Part shown: positions 22,460 through 33,283 of the stretch, piece after piece
Numbering within the stretch: the stretch's first letter is position 1
How the letters are laid out: each line of letters starts with the position of its first letter
Source of the DNA: Kitagawia praeruptora
Taxonomy: Eukaryota; Streptophyta; Magnoliopsida; Apiales; Apiaceae
Assembly: GCA_037693485.1 (NCBI GenBank)
Contig: CM075351.1
Coordinates: 74,612,001 to 74,676,000 of the forward strand
DNA: 64,000 bases
Direction: 5' to 3'
The notes under the pieces: generated by a model
The model's database searches: none
Told to the model about the DNA's origin: nothing
What the model saw: the letters and a program-made list of their open reading frames with translations, nothing else
Position numbers and translations under genes: made by a program

Positions 22460-23282
22460 TAGAACATAATAACCTACACTCTTGTCATTGATGGCGTCAT
22501 TATGATGTCATAAATATATTTTTGTTTGAAATTTTTTTTGGGGAAAAAAAAGTTTTGAAAAAAAATCTGGGAAAAAATTTCTTACATCATGTTGACGTCA
22601 TATTTGTGATTTTTTACAAATTCTGGTAATCTTTGTTGAATTCTGGTGATTTTGTGGTGATTTTTGTTGAATTCTGGTGACTTCTACAAAATCTGGTGAT
22701 TTTTTAAACACGTTAGCGTTTAAAAATCAGGCCGTCAGATTCAATTTTTTTAATTAAATTTTTAAAATTTTATCTGTATTCCTTCGGGGTTTCAAACCTT
22801 TAGGATTCAATAGTTCCATTTTGGGCTTAGAAATATTCGGAATGACGAATAAACCATATACGATCGAACTTAGGATTTAGGGTTTTCGGTTGTCCTAAAC
22901 CCTAACTTATAGCGTTTAAAAATAGGTCGCCGGATTCAATTTTTTACTTAAAATTTTTAAATTTTATCTGTATTCTCTCGAGGTTTCAACGGTTAACCTT
23001 TGGGGTGCAACGTTTCCATTTTGGGTTTTAGAAATATTCGGAACGACAAATAAACAGTATATATTTAGGAGAAAAAAGAAAAAAAACATTATAAAAAATC
23101 ACCAGATTTTGTAAAAAATCACTAGAATTCAACAAAAATCACCAGATTTTGTAAAAAATCACCAATATGACGCCAGAATTTTTTTCCCCAGATTTTTAAA
23201 AAAAAAATTAAAATAATTTATATTTATTACATCATCATGACGTGGGTTCTCATAGTTCTAAGGGTTCTCAATGGAGCAAGAC
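22460..23282. mobile_element. (TA)n-bounded element E0
   Basis: The right end, reading inward on the minus strand, is TTGCTCCATTGAGAACC next to a (TA)n run at 23283-23297. It is almost the same as the right end of E4. The inside has GGTGATTT phrases in the left half and AAATCACC in the right half, and TGACGTCA-like stretches on both sides, giving an overall fold-back. The left end has been lost. There is no coding potential. Confidence 0.55.
22706..23070. repeat. Direct duplication of about 160 bp
   Basis: Blocks at about 22706-22865 and 22912-23065 share GCGTTTAAAAAT, GATTCAATTTTTT, TTTTATCTGTATTC, TTCCATTTTGGG and AATATTCGGAA in the same order. The duplication is internal to E0. Confidence 0.65.
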
Positions 23283-23297
23283 TATATATATATATAA

Positions 23298-24428
23298 GCA
23301 GGTGCTCAAATGAGACCCCCTTATAGTGAGAACTGAGACCTTTCCATTTTATACTATATTACCCCACAATCTAATCTAATTATAGTACGTACTGTGTCAA
23401 TTTCGTACCCCCACCCCCAACCCAACCCTTCCCTTCCAAGTTCCCTCCCCATCCCCATCGGCACAGGCATCAGAATCGGTCATTTTCACCGGCATTGGAA
23501 TCTAATCTATATACAAATGTATACATACGTATATCTCTTCTCCATCTTCATCTATCCTCCATCACCGACGGCCATAAATGAATCGATAATCGAAGTTCTT
23601 TTAAAAAACAATCAGTGATTTGCGACCTTTCCATGGAAGTAATATACAAATATGGAAGTTTTTAAGGAATTGCTTTCAACAAATTTAGTGATTTGCGCTA
23701 AAAGAATTAGTGATTTGCTTATAAATTTTAGTAATTTGAGTTTAATTTACATCTGGCCCCGCAGGGGCACCATCTCTATCATCTTCCTGCGGCGAGCTCC
23801 ATGGTTCGATCTCCATCCGGTGAGTACGTGATTTATGATAAGAAGAAAGTGGAGACTTGACTGAAAAACTCGTCACAAATCTGAAATGAGAAGGTGGTTA
23901 GTGGTGATGGGGACCGGAGATGGTGGTGTTGTGACTTGTCTTGTCTCAGATCTAGATGTTTTTTGATGATTTATGCTAGAATATTTGATGATTTGTATTG
24001 AATTTTTTGGTGATTTGCTTTGAATTTTTGGTGATTTGCTTTGATTATTTGGTGATTTTGATCGAAAATTTGTGATTCTGTGGGTGATAGGAGTGGTGGT
24101 GATTTCGTGGTATGTGGTTTGTGGTGTGGTGGTTGTGGAGTGATGGTGGTTATGGTGGTAACGACGGGTGATATGGTAGTGAGGTGATGGTGAGGGCGGT
24201 GATGTGAAGTTTCGATGGTGGTAGCATGGTCGGAGGTGAGGTTGAATATGGTGGAAGCGTGGTTGATTGGAGGTGAATGTTGTTTTCGGAGGCTGGTGGT
24301 GCGGAGTGGTCGAAGGTGAGGTTGAGCTGAGAAGCAGGGGAGAGGATGCACGCTTTTTGTTTATTGGGCTTTTTTTAGGCGGCCCAATGTGCAGTTCTCA
24401 CTGTAACAGGGGTCTCACTAGAGTAGCC

Positions 24429-24430
<2 letters not shown>
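23298..24430. mobile_element. (TA)n-bounded element E1
   Basis: The ends GTGCTCAAATGAGACC (left) and, on the minus strand, CTACTCTAGTGAGACC (right) are imperfect inverted repeats. Both go on to GTGAGAACTG further inside. (TA)n runs lie on both sides (23283-23297 and 24431-24496). The inside has many TTGGTGATTTG phrases (24000-24060) and GGTGG-rich DNA. A minus-strand frame at 23971-24351 is only a translation of these repeats. Confidence 0.65.

Positions 24431-24496
<66 letters not shown>
24431..24496. repeat. (AT)33 microsatellite
   Basis: A pure AT dinucleotide run of 66 bases separating elements E1 and E2. Confidence 0.97.
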
Positions 24497-24499
<3 letters not shown>

Positions 24500-25872
24500 A
24501 ATGATCAAATAGAAACCAATCTTAAAATAAAAACTAGAAACTAATCTAAACCATTCATTTTTTTAAGGCTTAATGACCTTTTCACCCTTCAAGTTTGCAC
24601 ATTTATAACCATAAAGCCCTACAGTTTTAAAGCGTTCCTTTTAGCCCCTCCAACTTCAGAAATGTACTTTTTAACCACAAAACCGTCGCCTTTTTGACAC
24701 AAAACCGTCGTCTTTTAGAACGAATAGACGACGGTTTGTGGCAAAAAGGTACATTTCTGAAGTTGGAGTGGCAAAAAAGAACGAGTTTAAATGTTAGGGC
24801 TTTATGGGTATAAGTGTGCAAACTTGAAGGGCCAAAAGGTCATTAAGCCTTTTTTTAATCTTATTAAATCATATAACCACCAATTTATATACATGCATAT
24901 CCTTTTTATTTTCTCTCGCATCTCTTCCATCTACCCAGGTTCATTTCATCTCCTTTCCGTCGAAATTTTTCAGCAACAAACAATAATCACCTCCATCAAT
25001 CTACTCTCTTTCTCCATCTTCCCATCCATAATTACATATATACAAATATGTATATATATCTTTCCTACATGTATATGTAAATCTGTATGTATATGTCATC
25101 CCTGCATGTAGTAATTGCTGTAGATCTTAACATCGGTTATCATAAATTCCGACGTCGACGTCGATATGATAATAGTAAAAAAAGATGAAGATTGAATAAA
25201 ATATAGATGGAAGATGGAGATAGTAAATTCAGAGTGGGAGATACAAGTTTAATTACGTATAAAAAGTGTTAGAGCTGATATGATGATGGTGATTTTTATA
25301 GGTAGATCGAAGATTGGTGACGATAAGGTAGGATGTGATGTAATGGTGGATATACACATGTTGATTTTTAATGATTTTTGTATCAGATATTAATAATTTT
25401 TGTTGGATATATTAGTGATTTATGTAATATTAATGAGTGATTTCAGTATAAGTCTGGTACTTCAGTAATTTGTGTAGAGTAAAATAATGATTTTGGTGTA
25501 GATCGATCCGGTATTTCATGTTTTTATACTATGTTTAAATTTTAGATGTGATTGTTTTTATGAAAGGTGATGGTTTTTGTTGATGTTGGTTGGTGAAAAT
25601 CGAATTTGTAAAATGCAGAGATATATAGATCAAATTGGGACAAGTAATGAGCCACTGGAATCAATGATGTTAGATATGTGGCCAGAATTAATGGTGGTCG
25701 TAGGTACGGCCGGAAGTTATGGTGATCGGAGATTGGTCGGAAATAATGGTGATCGAAGGTGTGGTTGTATCAGTGATGATCATAATAATAATGATATATA
25801 ATATATGTGTATACAAATATTTGGGTTGGTTTTTAGTTTTTATTTTAATTTGGTTTCTATTGGAATAGGACC
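24497..25872. mobile_element. (TA)n-bounded element E2
   Basis: Left end ATGATCAAATAGAAACC; right end, on the minus strand, TATTCCAATAGAAACC. Both continue into TTAAAATAAAAACTA, giving inverted repeats of about 35 bases. (TA)n flanks are present on both sides. The right half has TTAGTGATTTATG-like phrases. It contains a Mutator-type MITE (24567-24849). Confidence 0.65.
24567..24849. mobile_element. Mutator-type MITE with long inverted ends
   Basis: Inverted repeats of about 70 bases beginning GGCTTAATGACCTTTT, with a 9-bp target-site duplication TTTTTTTAA (24558-24566 and 24850-24858). The 283-bp element folds back on itself almost completely. Nested in E2. Confidence 0.88.
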
Positions 25873-25891
25873 ATATATATATATATATATA

Positions 25892-26791
25892 GTCCTACTC
25901 AGCTACAAACCAAAATTAAATACAAACTAAAAACCCAGCTTATCCATTGAAATTAAATCATTTTAAACCACTCATTTAAATTCATCTCTTTCTTTTTTCT
26001 TCATTCTTTTTTCACGCTACCCAACCCACTCCACCCCTGCATATACATACACAAACCCACCCCACCCACTTGCATATACATATATCGCCACCACTACAAT
26101 TAGTAACCTCCATGATTTCCGACGTTAATTCCAGTGACATCCTTTTATTCAGGCGACTTCATCTTATTCAGGCAACTTCATTTTATTCTTGCAATTTGTT
26201 CATTATCTTATTCCAACAATCTCATATTTATGTACATAAATATATTGCTGATTTCTACTATAAAAATCAGTGATTTTGGTTGCAGATTTACTGATTCATA
26301 TAATATAAATTAGTGATTCATATAATACAAATCAGTGATTCGTGAAATACATATTAGTGATTCTCTTAAGTAGTTCAGATCTGGTAATTTATTGGAAATA
26401 GCAATACAACTTATGGTGGTTAATGGTTGTTGATGGTGCAAATGAAATGAGATGAAGATCAAAGAGGGAGAGTGATACAGAGATCAAAGATCGAGAAATC
26501 ATATAGAAAAGAAATGGTGATGGAAGGGTCGCGTGTCGAAAAAACGGGGAAGGCATGTCCACGACCAAGAGAAGAGAGTGATGACGACGAAGTAGTTCAG
26601 TAGACAACCAGATCTGAATCTCGCCGAAAAAGTTGAGCTCGCCGAAGAAGATGACCGGAGCTCCCGGAGAAGATGGTGGGGTGGGGTGTTTAAATTGGGT
26701 GGGGATGGGTGTATGTACCGTGTATATCTTAATTTTTATTATTTTAAATCTAGTTTGTAGTTTAAGATTGGTTTGTATTTGAGCATTTGTC
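25892..26791. mobile_element. (TA)n-bounded element E3
   Basis: Left end CTACTCAGCTACAAACC; right end, on the minus strand, ATGCTCAAATACAAACC. Each is followed by a TTAAA-rich subterminal stretch. (TA)n flanks lie at 25873-25891 and 26792-26811. AATCAGTGATTT-type phrases recur at 26265-26365. The 67-codon plus-strand frame and the 72-codon minus-strand frame inside it are not convincing genes. Confidence 0.65.
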
Positions 26792-26811
26792 TATATATAT
26801 ATATATATATA

Positions 26812-27310
26812 GGTTTTTGCTCTAGTGAGAACCTCCTATTTTGGTGAGATTGGTGAGATATGAGATCTAATCTCATCCCTTCATTTTAATCTAATCTAAT
26901 TGCTCCGCTAGGAGCACCCACACTAATAACCTACACCCTCACACACACTAACCCCACCCCTGATGACGTCATCATGATGTCATAAATATAATTTTTTTAA
27001 AAAATTTTAAAAAAAAAATTTTTTTGAAAAAAAATTCTGGGGAAAAAAGATTCTGACGTCATATTGAAGATTTTTTTTACAGAATCTGGTGATTTTTTAC
27101 GAAATCTGGTGATTTTCAAGCTTTTGTAAAAAATCACCAAATTTTGTAAAAAATCACCAGAATTCAACAAAAGTCACCAGATTTTGTAAAAAATCACCAG
27201 ATTTTGTAAAAAATCACCAGATTTTGTAAAAAAATCAGCATTTATGACATCATCATTACGTGGGTTCTCATATTTCTCATAATAAGAGGGTCCTCAATGG
27301 AGCAAGACTC
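26812..27310. mobile_element. (TA)n-bounded element E4
   Basis: Left end TTGCTCTAGTGAGAACC; right end, on the minus strand, TTGCTCCATTGAGGACC. (TA)n flanks on both sides. TGATGACGTCATCATGATG near the left is mirrored by a TGACATCATCATTACG stretch near the right. Same family as E0. It includes a tandem run of a 20-base unit (27120-27235). Confidence 0.68.
27120..27235. repeat. Tandem 20-base repeat in E4
   Basis: About five copies of a 20-base unit (ATCACCAGATTTTGTAAAAA) with small changes. Related copies lie in E0 at 23095-23165. Confidence 0.85.
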
Positions 27311-27331
27311 TATATATATATATACATATAT

Positions 27332-28181
27332 GAGAAAAATGTTCCTATAGTTAACTATAGGTAATTACATATAGTTACATGCATTTTGAGTATAAAAGGT
27401 TGATAGCATTTTTGTAATAATTAAATCCACCCTCATTAGGGCTGAAAACTGATCCCGACTATCCGGTATCTCGGCTTATATCCGGCTCGAAAATATGATA
27501 CATGTCTCAGATTTGTTTTGTAAACGATACGGATCTGGCGGATTTTTTGAGCCCGGATAAAATATGATCCCGAATCTGAGAACCATCCTACCCGTCCTAT
27601 CCAGTATCATATTATTTTTATAAAACGAACCATACCCGAAACAGGTTCATATCTATATTACCCGGACCAGGCTCATATCCATAAAATTGAATTCTATTCA
27701 GTTTGTTGATTATCAAAGAACTAAAATACACTAGCAACTAAAATATTATGCAACTGGAGTGAAAGTTGATATTCAAACTTTAACAATTAACAGATTAATA
27801 CAAATAAAAACGATTAAACGATTATTTATATAGTTCAAATAAAAATGATACTAATGTTGCTGGATCATATTTGACTCGTATTCGATGGATCACAAACTAC
27901 CCGGTTAGAAAAAAGAAAATATGATACCAGCTCATATTCGGTTTAGATCCGGACCTAAATACTCGGGATCGGATCATATCCGAATTAAACGATACCGATC
28001 CGAAATCTGGACACGATAAAAGTAAAATGATCCGAGACCTGAGCAAGGGTATACCCGGTATCACCCGGATCATTTTTCACCCCTAACCCTCATGTATTTA
28101 CAAAAATAACCTTCCAATTGTATTATAATATGTCTTAATTATAGGTAATTACCTATAATTAACTATAGGATCATTAAGCCC
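27332..28181. mobile_element. (TA)n-bounded element E5, split by a hAT MITE
   Basis: Inverted ends of about 35 bases: left ATGTTCCTATAGTTAACTAT and, on the minus strand, right ATGATCCTATAGTTAATTAT, both continuing into AGGTAATTAC. TA-rich runs flank it (27311-27331 and 28182-28193). A 649-bp hAT MITE lies in the middle; the original element would be about 190 bp. Confidence 0.7.
27437..28085. mobile_element. hAT MITE with intact 8-bp duplication
   Basis: Ends TAGGGCTGAAAACTGATCC and, on the minus strand, TAGGGGTGAAAAATGATCC. The target-site duplication ACCCTCAT is perfect (27429-27436 and 28086-28093). The inside is full of CCGGAT/ATCCGG phrases, probably transposase-binding subterminal repeats. 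No transposase is encoded. Confidence 0.92.
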
Positions 28182-28204
28182 TATATATATATTTTCCTTT
28201 TACT

Positions 28205-28310
28205 AAATATATGGAGTATAATTTTCGCATCATTTATGTGATTGAGAATCATGATTGTAGATTTCGAAAATTTCAACAAATCTGTTTAAGTACCTAATAA
28301 CAATTTATTA
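28205..28310. repeat. Spacer block shared with 61174-61500
   Basis: The phrases ATATGGAGTATAATTTTC, CATCATTTATGTGA and GTAGATTTC occur in the same order at 61174-61230, and the match continues after the MITE at 61237-61437. It lies left of copy B and right of copy C, which fits a tandem duplication whose unit included this spacer. Confidence 0.6.
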
Positions 28311-28380
28311 GTAATCGGGTATTTATCAAAATGATAAATCAGAAAAAAACCAGATAAATTTTGATATTTAATATATTAGT

Positions 28381-28617
28381 GCGGGGTTCGTAATGCAAAA
28401 GCATTGGACATGAGGTTAGTCCTGTGTGTATAATGCCGCAGGCTGAGATATTGTCCCAAACATCAATCATTTTTTTATGCGCTATGCACTAAGTCGGAGG
28501 TCTGCACGGAAACATCCTCCCTAATTTCGGGGTAGGGCAGGGTCTGTGTACAATATACCCTCCCCAGACCCCGTTCTAAAAGGGATATACTATGTATGTT
28601 TGGTTTGTTTGGTTTTT
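28381..28617 (+). mobile_element. Au/TS-like SINE
   Basis: The 3' half has the conserved plant SINE string GTAGGGCAGGGTCTGTGTAC followed by CCCTCCCCAGACCCC. It ends in a TTTGG-type simple tail (TTTGGTTTGTTTGGTTTTTT). The 5' half (GCGGGGTTCGTAATGC onward) should be the tRNA-derived head. No clear target-site duplication was found. Confidence 0.65.
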
Positions 28618-29802
28618 TAGTCTAATTTATAATAAAATATATTATTTAAAAATATTTTATGCAATAAATCGAATTTAAAAATCAAATCGATCAAATATTT
28701 TTAACGATAAATTGCTAATGTTTTAAAAATTGAACGATTTTTAGAATACGGTGTGAGTATACAATGTTAAACCAACTACAGTGAAGTTTTTTTTACTATT
28801 AAGGAACCAATAAATATTTTTAAATAACACGTAATATTTTGTAATTGGTTGATAGTATATAAGAAATAAGATGAGTAATATGTGCATTTATATGAATTTT
28901 ATTAATTGAACTTTTGTATTTTATCAATTCAATATTGTCACGTTCTTTTGGAATTTTTTTGAAAGTTTTTTTTTAATTCCTTGACATTACTCGTATAAAA
29001 ATTATCAAAATTAAGGAGTATAATTAATTCAAATTTTAATTTTTTAATAAATTCTTAAAATTTTGGTGTATTCAGTTTAAAATTTTAAAAATCTTTAAAT
29101 ATGGTGGTAGTCATTTTAAATTTTAAAAAAATCATTTAAAGTTGATGTTACTCAATTTGTATTTAAAAAAATACATAAAATTTGATGATATTCAAACATT
29201 TATGATTTTTTTGTATTTAAAAAATGGTGAATTTTTGATGATTTTATTAGTGTATATTATATCTTTGGAAATTTGGCTAAAATCTTGAAGAATTTGCGGA
29301 ATATTCCATTTAAATTGACAAAATTCTACATAATATTATATCAATTCTTTAAATTGACAAAATTCTACATAATATTATATCAATTCTGTACAGTTCGCGT
29401 AAAATTAATAAAAAACTTTTAAAATTCATAATTTTTTATCAATTCATTAAAATATAATTATGAGTAATCAGGACATGGACATTGCACCCTGCTTTTTTGA
29501 TTTACTTTCAAATTATATTTCTTGGCAATTATATCTTTTAAGTTTCAGACTCACTTTGAATTCCATTTTTTTAACAAAATTTAGTCTAAATTAGCAGTTG
29601 TGTAAGTATAATCAGGGGTAAACCAAAAAAACAATTATTAAAATTAAGATTGTGACAAAATGTATTTTATAATTTTGAATTTATAGAAAGTGTGTTTTAC
29701 TAAAAAATTTACAATTTTAATAAATACAAATAATGAAATTCTAAAATCAAACACATGAAAGACATTAAATTTAATATTTTTCTTACTTCAAAAAATAACA
29801 AC
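28618..29802. other. AT-rich spacer, no gene seen
   Basis: Very AT-rich DNA with repeated TTTAAAATTT-like phrases. It includes one perfect-looking tandem duplication (29311-29388). Nothing coding. Confidence 0.6.
29311..29388. repeat. Tandem repeat, two copies of 39 bp
   Basis: Two successive copies of a 39-base unit beginning TAAATTGACAAAATTCTACA. Confidence 0.85.
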
Positions 29803-30272
29803 AATCTTACCAACAAAGCTATAGAGGTAAATTTTACCTTTTTTCTTTGAATATATTTTACCATCTTAAGATACAAAATTAGGGAGGTAACCATTAAAAA
29901 AGTAAAATTAGGGAGTCTAAATGACAAAATTATAAGCGATAATGAGAACAAATTTTAATGAGAACAAATTTCAGTTTAGGCATATATATTGAAATTTAAA
30001 TCTAATTCATAATTTCATACTCATCTTCATTAACTATAAACTAAGTATATCGAATTACACATAAAAAAAATAAGACAAAGATTAAATGTAACGCATTTTA
30101 AAGCTAGAATAAAGTTTAAAATTTGGAGTTCACAATATTAGAGAAAACGAACCAGTAGCGTAAGATGCCACTTGCACTTACATTAGGTACACTAGTTTTT
30201 CTTTTCTCTTTTTGAAGGACCACAACACTAGTTTAAACGCACCAAATGCAACATTGGCCTTCAACATGGTTT

Positions 30273-30347
30273 GTAGTCCATAACTATTAAACATTAAACT
30301 TTTGAGCAAATCTAGAGTTTTTTCTAGAACTTGTCATGTGTCTAATG
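30273..30347 (-). repeat. Inverted filler pieces from the same segment
   Basis: The stretch 30299-30347 is the reverse complement of copy B DNA at about 46209-46257, including B-specific bases (ACTCTAG rather than ACACTAG of A and C). The stretch 30273-30291 is the reverse complement of the end of exon 3 in its copy A form (12802-12820). Both sit at the junction where copy B is broken. Confidence 0.85.
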
Positions 30348-31346
30348 GTGTAAAAATCGGTAATTCGGGCCGAGTACTCGTCCGAGTACTCGTTTTGGAC
30401 CCCTAAACCGATTCGAGTAGTGATTAATCGGACCAAAAACCGATTTTTGTTATAGATCGGTCAAGACTCGGGTTGACTCCGAGTAATCGGGGTCAAACTC
30501 GAGTTTGACTAAATAATTTTTTTTGCTAAATACTAAAATATAATTTTTATTGCTCAACTTATAGACTATAGTTATAATCTAGATTCGACCCAATTAAAAG
30601 TCCTCTCTCTCAAAGATTCTATACATGCACTTACATCACGTTTTAATATTATTAGTAATATTAATATTATTACTTGGACACATGTACACTAAAATTAGAA
30701 TAAATATTATTAGTAATATTAATATTACTAGCTTATAGCCCGTGCAAAGCACGGGTTACTTTTAATATTTTATAATTTATTTATAATATAATATAATATT
30801 ATAAATATTAATTTTAATATGTTATTGAAAGAATTCGAACCTTAAATATTTGTATATAATAATTTTTAGTATTAAATATAAATCAATATGTTGTTGGCGG
30901 GAATCGAACCTTGGACCTCTGCATATAACAACTTTTAGTAATTTAGTATTGTTAAATCTAACGGTCATGATCTATTTGAGTTGCTGATCTAACGGTGATA
31001 AGTGAGAGATAACCAAAAATGGGGATAACCAAAAATAGGGGGTAACCAACTACAAATTATACCCCTTTTGCTTATTATAATATAGTATAGATATAGATAG
31101 TATAGATTACTTGTTAAGAGGGTTGTAATAATATTATTAGTAATATTAATATTATTGTTAAGTATTAAGTTTAACACATGTACACTAAAATTAGAATAAA
31201 TACATATAAATTATGAGGAAAAAAAAAAGTTAAAAAACAATATCCGATTAGTAGTCCGAGTACTCATTCCGAGTACTCGCCGAGTTTCCAATTACTCATT
31301 TTTCTGGACCAAAATCGAGTTGGTCCGATTTCCGATTTTTACAACC
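30347..31346. mobile_element. TIR element with GAGTACTCG repeats
   Basis: Imperfect ends GGTGTAAAAATCGG (30347) and CCGATTTTTACAACC (31332-31346). Near both ends the palindrome GAGTACTCG recurs (30379, 30392, 31257 region) with ATCGG/CCGAT phrases. It looks like a non-autonomous hAT-type element. A small Helitron lies inside. No matching 8-bp flanks were found. Confidence 0.55.
30728..31106 (-). mobile_element. Small non-autonomous Helitron
   Basis: Minus-strand 3' end CTAG at 30728 with hairpin CCCGTGC-TTT-GCACGGG. The 5' end, at 31106, reads TCTATACTATCTATATCTAT. The flanks are A and T as expected. Length 379 bp; nested in the TIR element. The 62-codon minus frame overlapping it is not a gene. 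Confidence 0.8.
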
Positions 31347-31349
31347 TTG

Positions 31350-32666
31350 GGTCAAAGGTGAAAATCTGGGATGATTTGTGGGTTGTAGGTTGTGATGAGA
31401 AGTTAATAAGACCCTCACACTGCGATTTTAATTACGTCCGAGACTTGATGAAAACAAACAACCAAGGCTGGAATGCAGAGCTCATTTGCAATATCTTCGA
31501 TAACCCAACAGCGACGCGTATTCTAAGTATGTTTTGTTGTGATGATGAAGAGGATACGTTATTCTGGGAAGGAACTCCAACGGGGAATTCTCTGTAAAAT
31601 CGGCTTATTATTCAGCGGTTGAGGATCTCATTCAATCACCTCCGGGAGTTGCTGGTGTTGACTCAAAAGTTTGGAAGGGAATTTAGCATGCTGATATTCC
31701 CTCAAAGATTAAAATCTTTGCCTGGAGGGCAATCTGTAATCGCTTACCAACTGGTTCCAATTTTGCTAAACGTGGTCTGATGTTGAATAACAACGGATGC
31801 ATCCAATGTGGTGATCGTGTTGAGGACACTCATCATATTCTTTTTTCCTGCCCACATGCGAGAATTTTATGGCGTGATGTTTTCCGAAAATGGACTTCAA
31901 CATTCCAGGAAGAGGATGATCTCAATTCAATCTTCGTATCTATGTCCAATGCAGGTTATGAGATTTTTGCAGAATTCATTATGTTATGTTGGGGCTTATG
32001 GAATAGTAGGAACAAAAAGTTCCATGAAAACGAAGACATACAACCTGGAACAATTATTAAACTATCGAATTCTCTGCTTAGCGAACACAGAAGAATTAAT
32101 ATTTCTGCATCAATGGACGACAATGTTTCAACAGCCCCATCTGTAAGGTGGAACCCCCCTCCTGGTGCTTTCAAAGTTAACTCAGATGCAACATGGCTAG
32201 GTGCTAGCCTAAGCGCTGGTCTGGGATTCGTGTGTAGAGATTCAGAAGGTAAGGTCATAGTTGCAGGCGCTAGAACTGGATTTGTGGCATCCTCAGTTCT
32301 AGAGGCAGAAGCTAGAGGGGTTTTGTTTGCTCTAGAATCAACATTACAGAGGGGAATTACAAGGTGTGTGATGGAGATGGACTCGCTTTGTCTGTTTAGA
32401 GCATTAATGGATAACAAATGCATCCTGTCCATTGCGAATGTGTTGGGAGCCATAAAAAGAGCAGCGAGGTTAGCTACTTCATGCGAATGGAGTTTTGTTC
32501 GTAGAAAAAGAAATCAAGTTGCTCATGAACAAGGTGCTTGGGCTGTCCGGATGAAACAAAGTAGACTGTTTGCAGATGACCTTCCCAGAATAGTTGAAGA
32601 AGCTGTGTGTTCTGATTTAGTTTGTTTTTAATTTCTTCCTTGTATTCTGGCGATCAAAAAAAAAAA
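31350..32666 (+). pseudogene. 5'-truncated, broken LINE (ORF2 C-terminal part)
   Basis: Remnant of a second, different plant L1-type element. It starts in the region between reverse transcriptase and zinc finger (KIWDDLW, 31358). One frameshift lies near 31585 and a TAG at 31684-31686. A 283-codon frame (31780-32631) carries the zinc-finger region (CIQCGDRVEDTHHILFSC) and an RNase H (VNSDATWLG, EAEARGVLFAL, EMDSL, RNQVAHEQGAW). A short 3' tail ends in 11 A residues (32656-32666). It is inserted in, or joined to, the broken part of copy B. The first RNase H acidic position is kept, but the protein cannot be made whole. Confidence 0.88.
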
Positions 32667-33283
32667 CATGCTAGACAACCAAAGCGTCCACTGCAGGAGA
32701 CAAAACATCAGGAACACTTCCATGAAATGTGAAGCAGCACGAAGCATAATAGTTATGGACTAGAAGCTTTGTGAATCTCAGTTATCTTCCCTAGGAAATA
32801 AGTCTGCAGATCTTGTAATTTGTTTTTAGCATCATCCATATGAGAGTTGGTTGCATGTGAAAACCAAAGCTGTTCAATACAGTTTAGATGACTCACCAGC
32901 CAATTTACGTTAAATCCACATCTTTGTAAATCAGTAAATTGATCTTTGTAATCAGTGATAATATCAGTGTTGAATGAAGTTCTAATAAACTCATTCAGTA
33001 AGGTGCATAACATATTCAGCATCACTGTATAAAACCTCTCGCTTTTGGCCTTAAAGTACTCGAAGGTCTCTGGGTACTTCGTCATAATAAGATCAAGTAG
33101 GCCTACAAACTCAGATTTAACTTCATGGCCCTGCCATAAGCCAAAATCACTATATCCTATAGAAGAGCTTGCCCGATCATTGCTTGTCGGAGCACCAACC
33201 TGTCTCACCCTATTGGTATTTAATATTGCAGTTACTTTGATCGAAGTTGTCAAGGGCTCATCTAACATCACCTTTTGGGAGGT

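Noticed and set aside
23971..24351. 126-codon minus-strand H/T/P-rich frame
   Set aside because: It translates the GGTGG and GGTGATTT repeats of element E1.
24567..24849. A microRNA precursor, because of the near-perfect fold-back
   Set aside because: The 9-bp duplication and 70-base inverted ends identify a Mutator-type MITE; no evidence of a processed small RNA.
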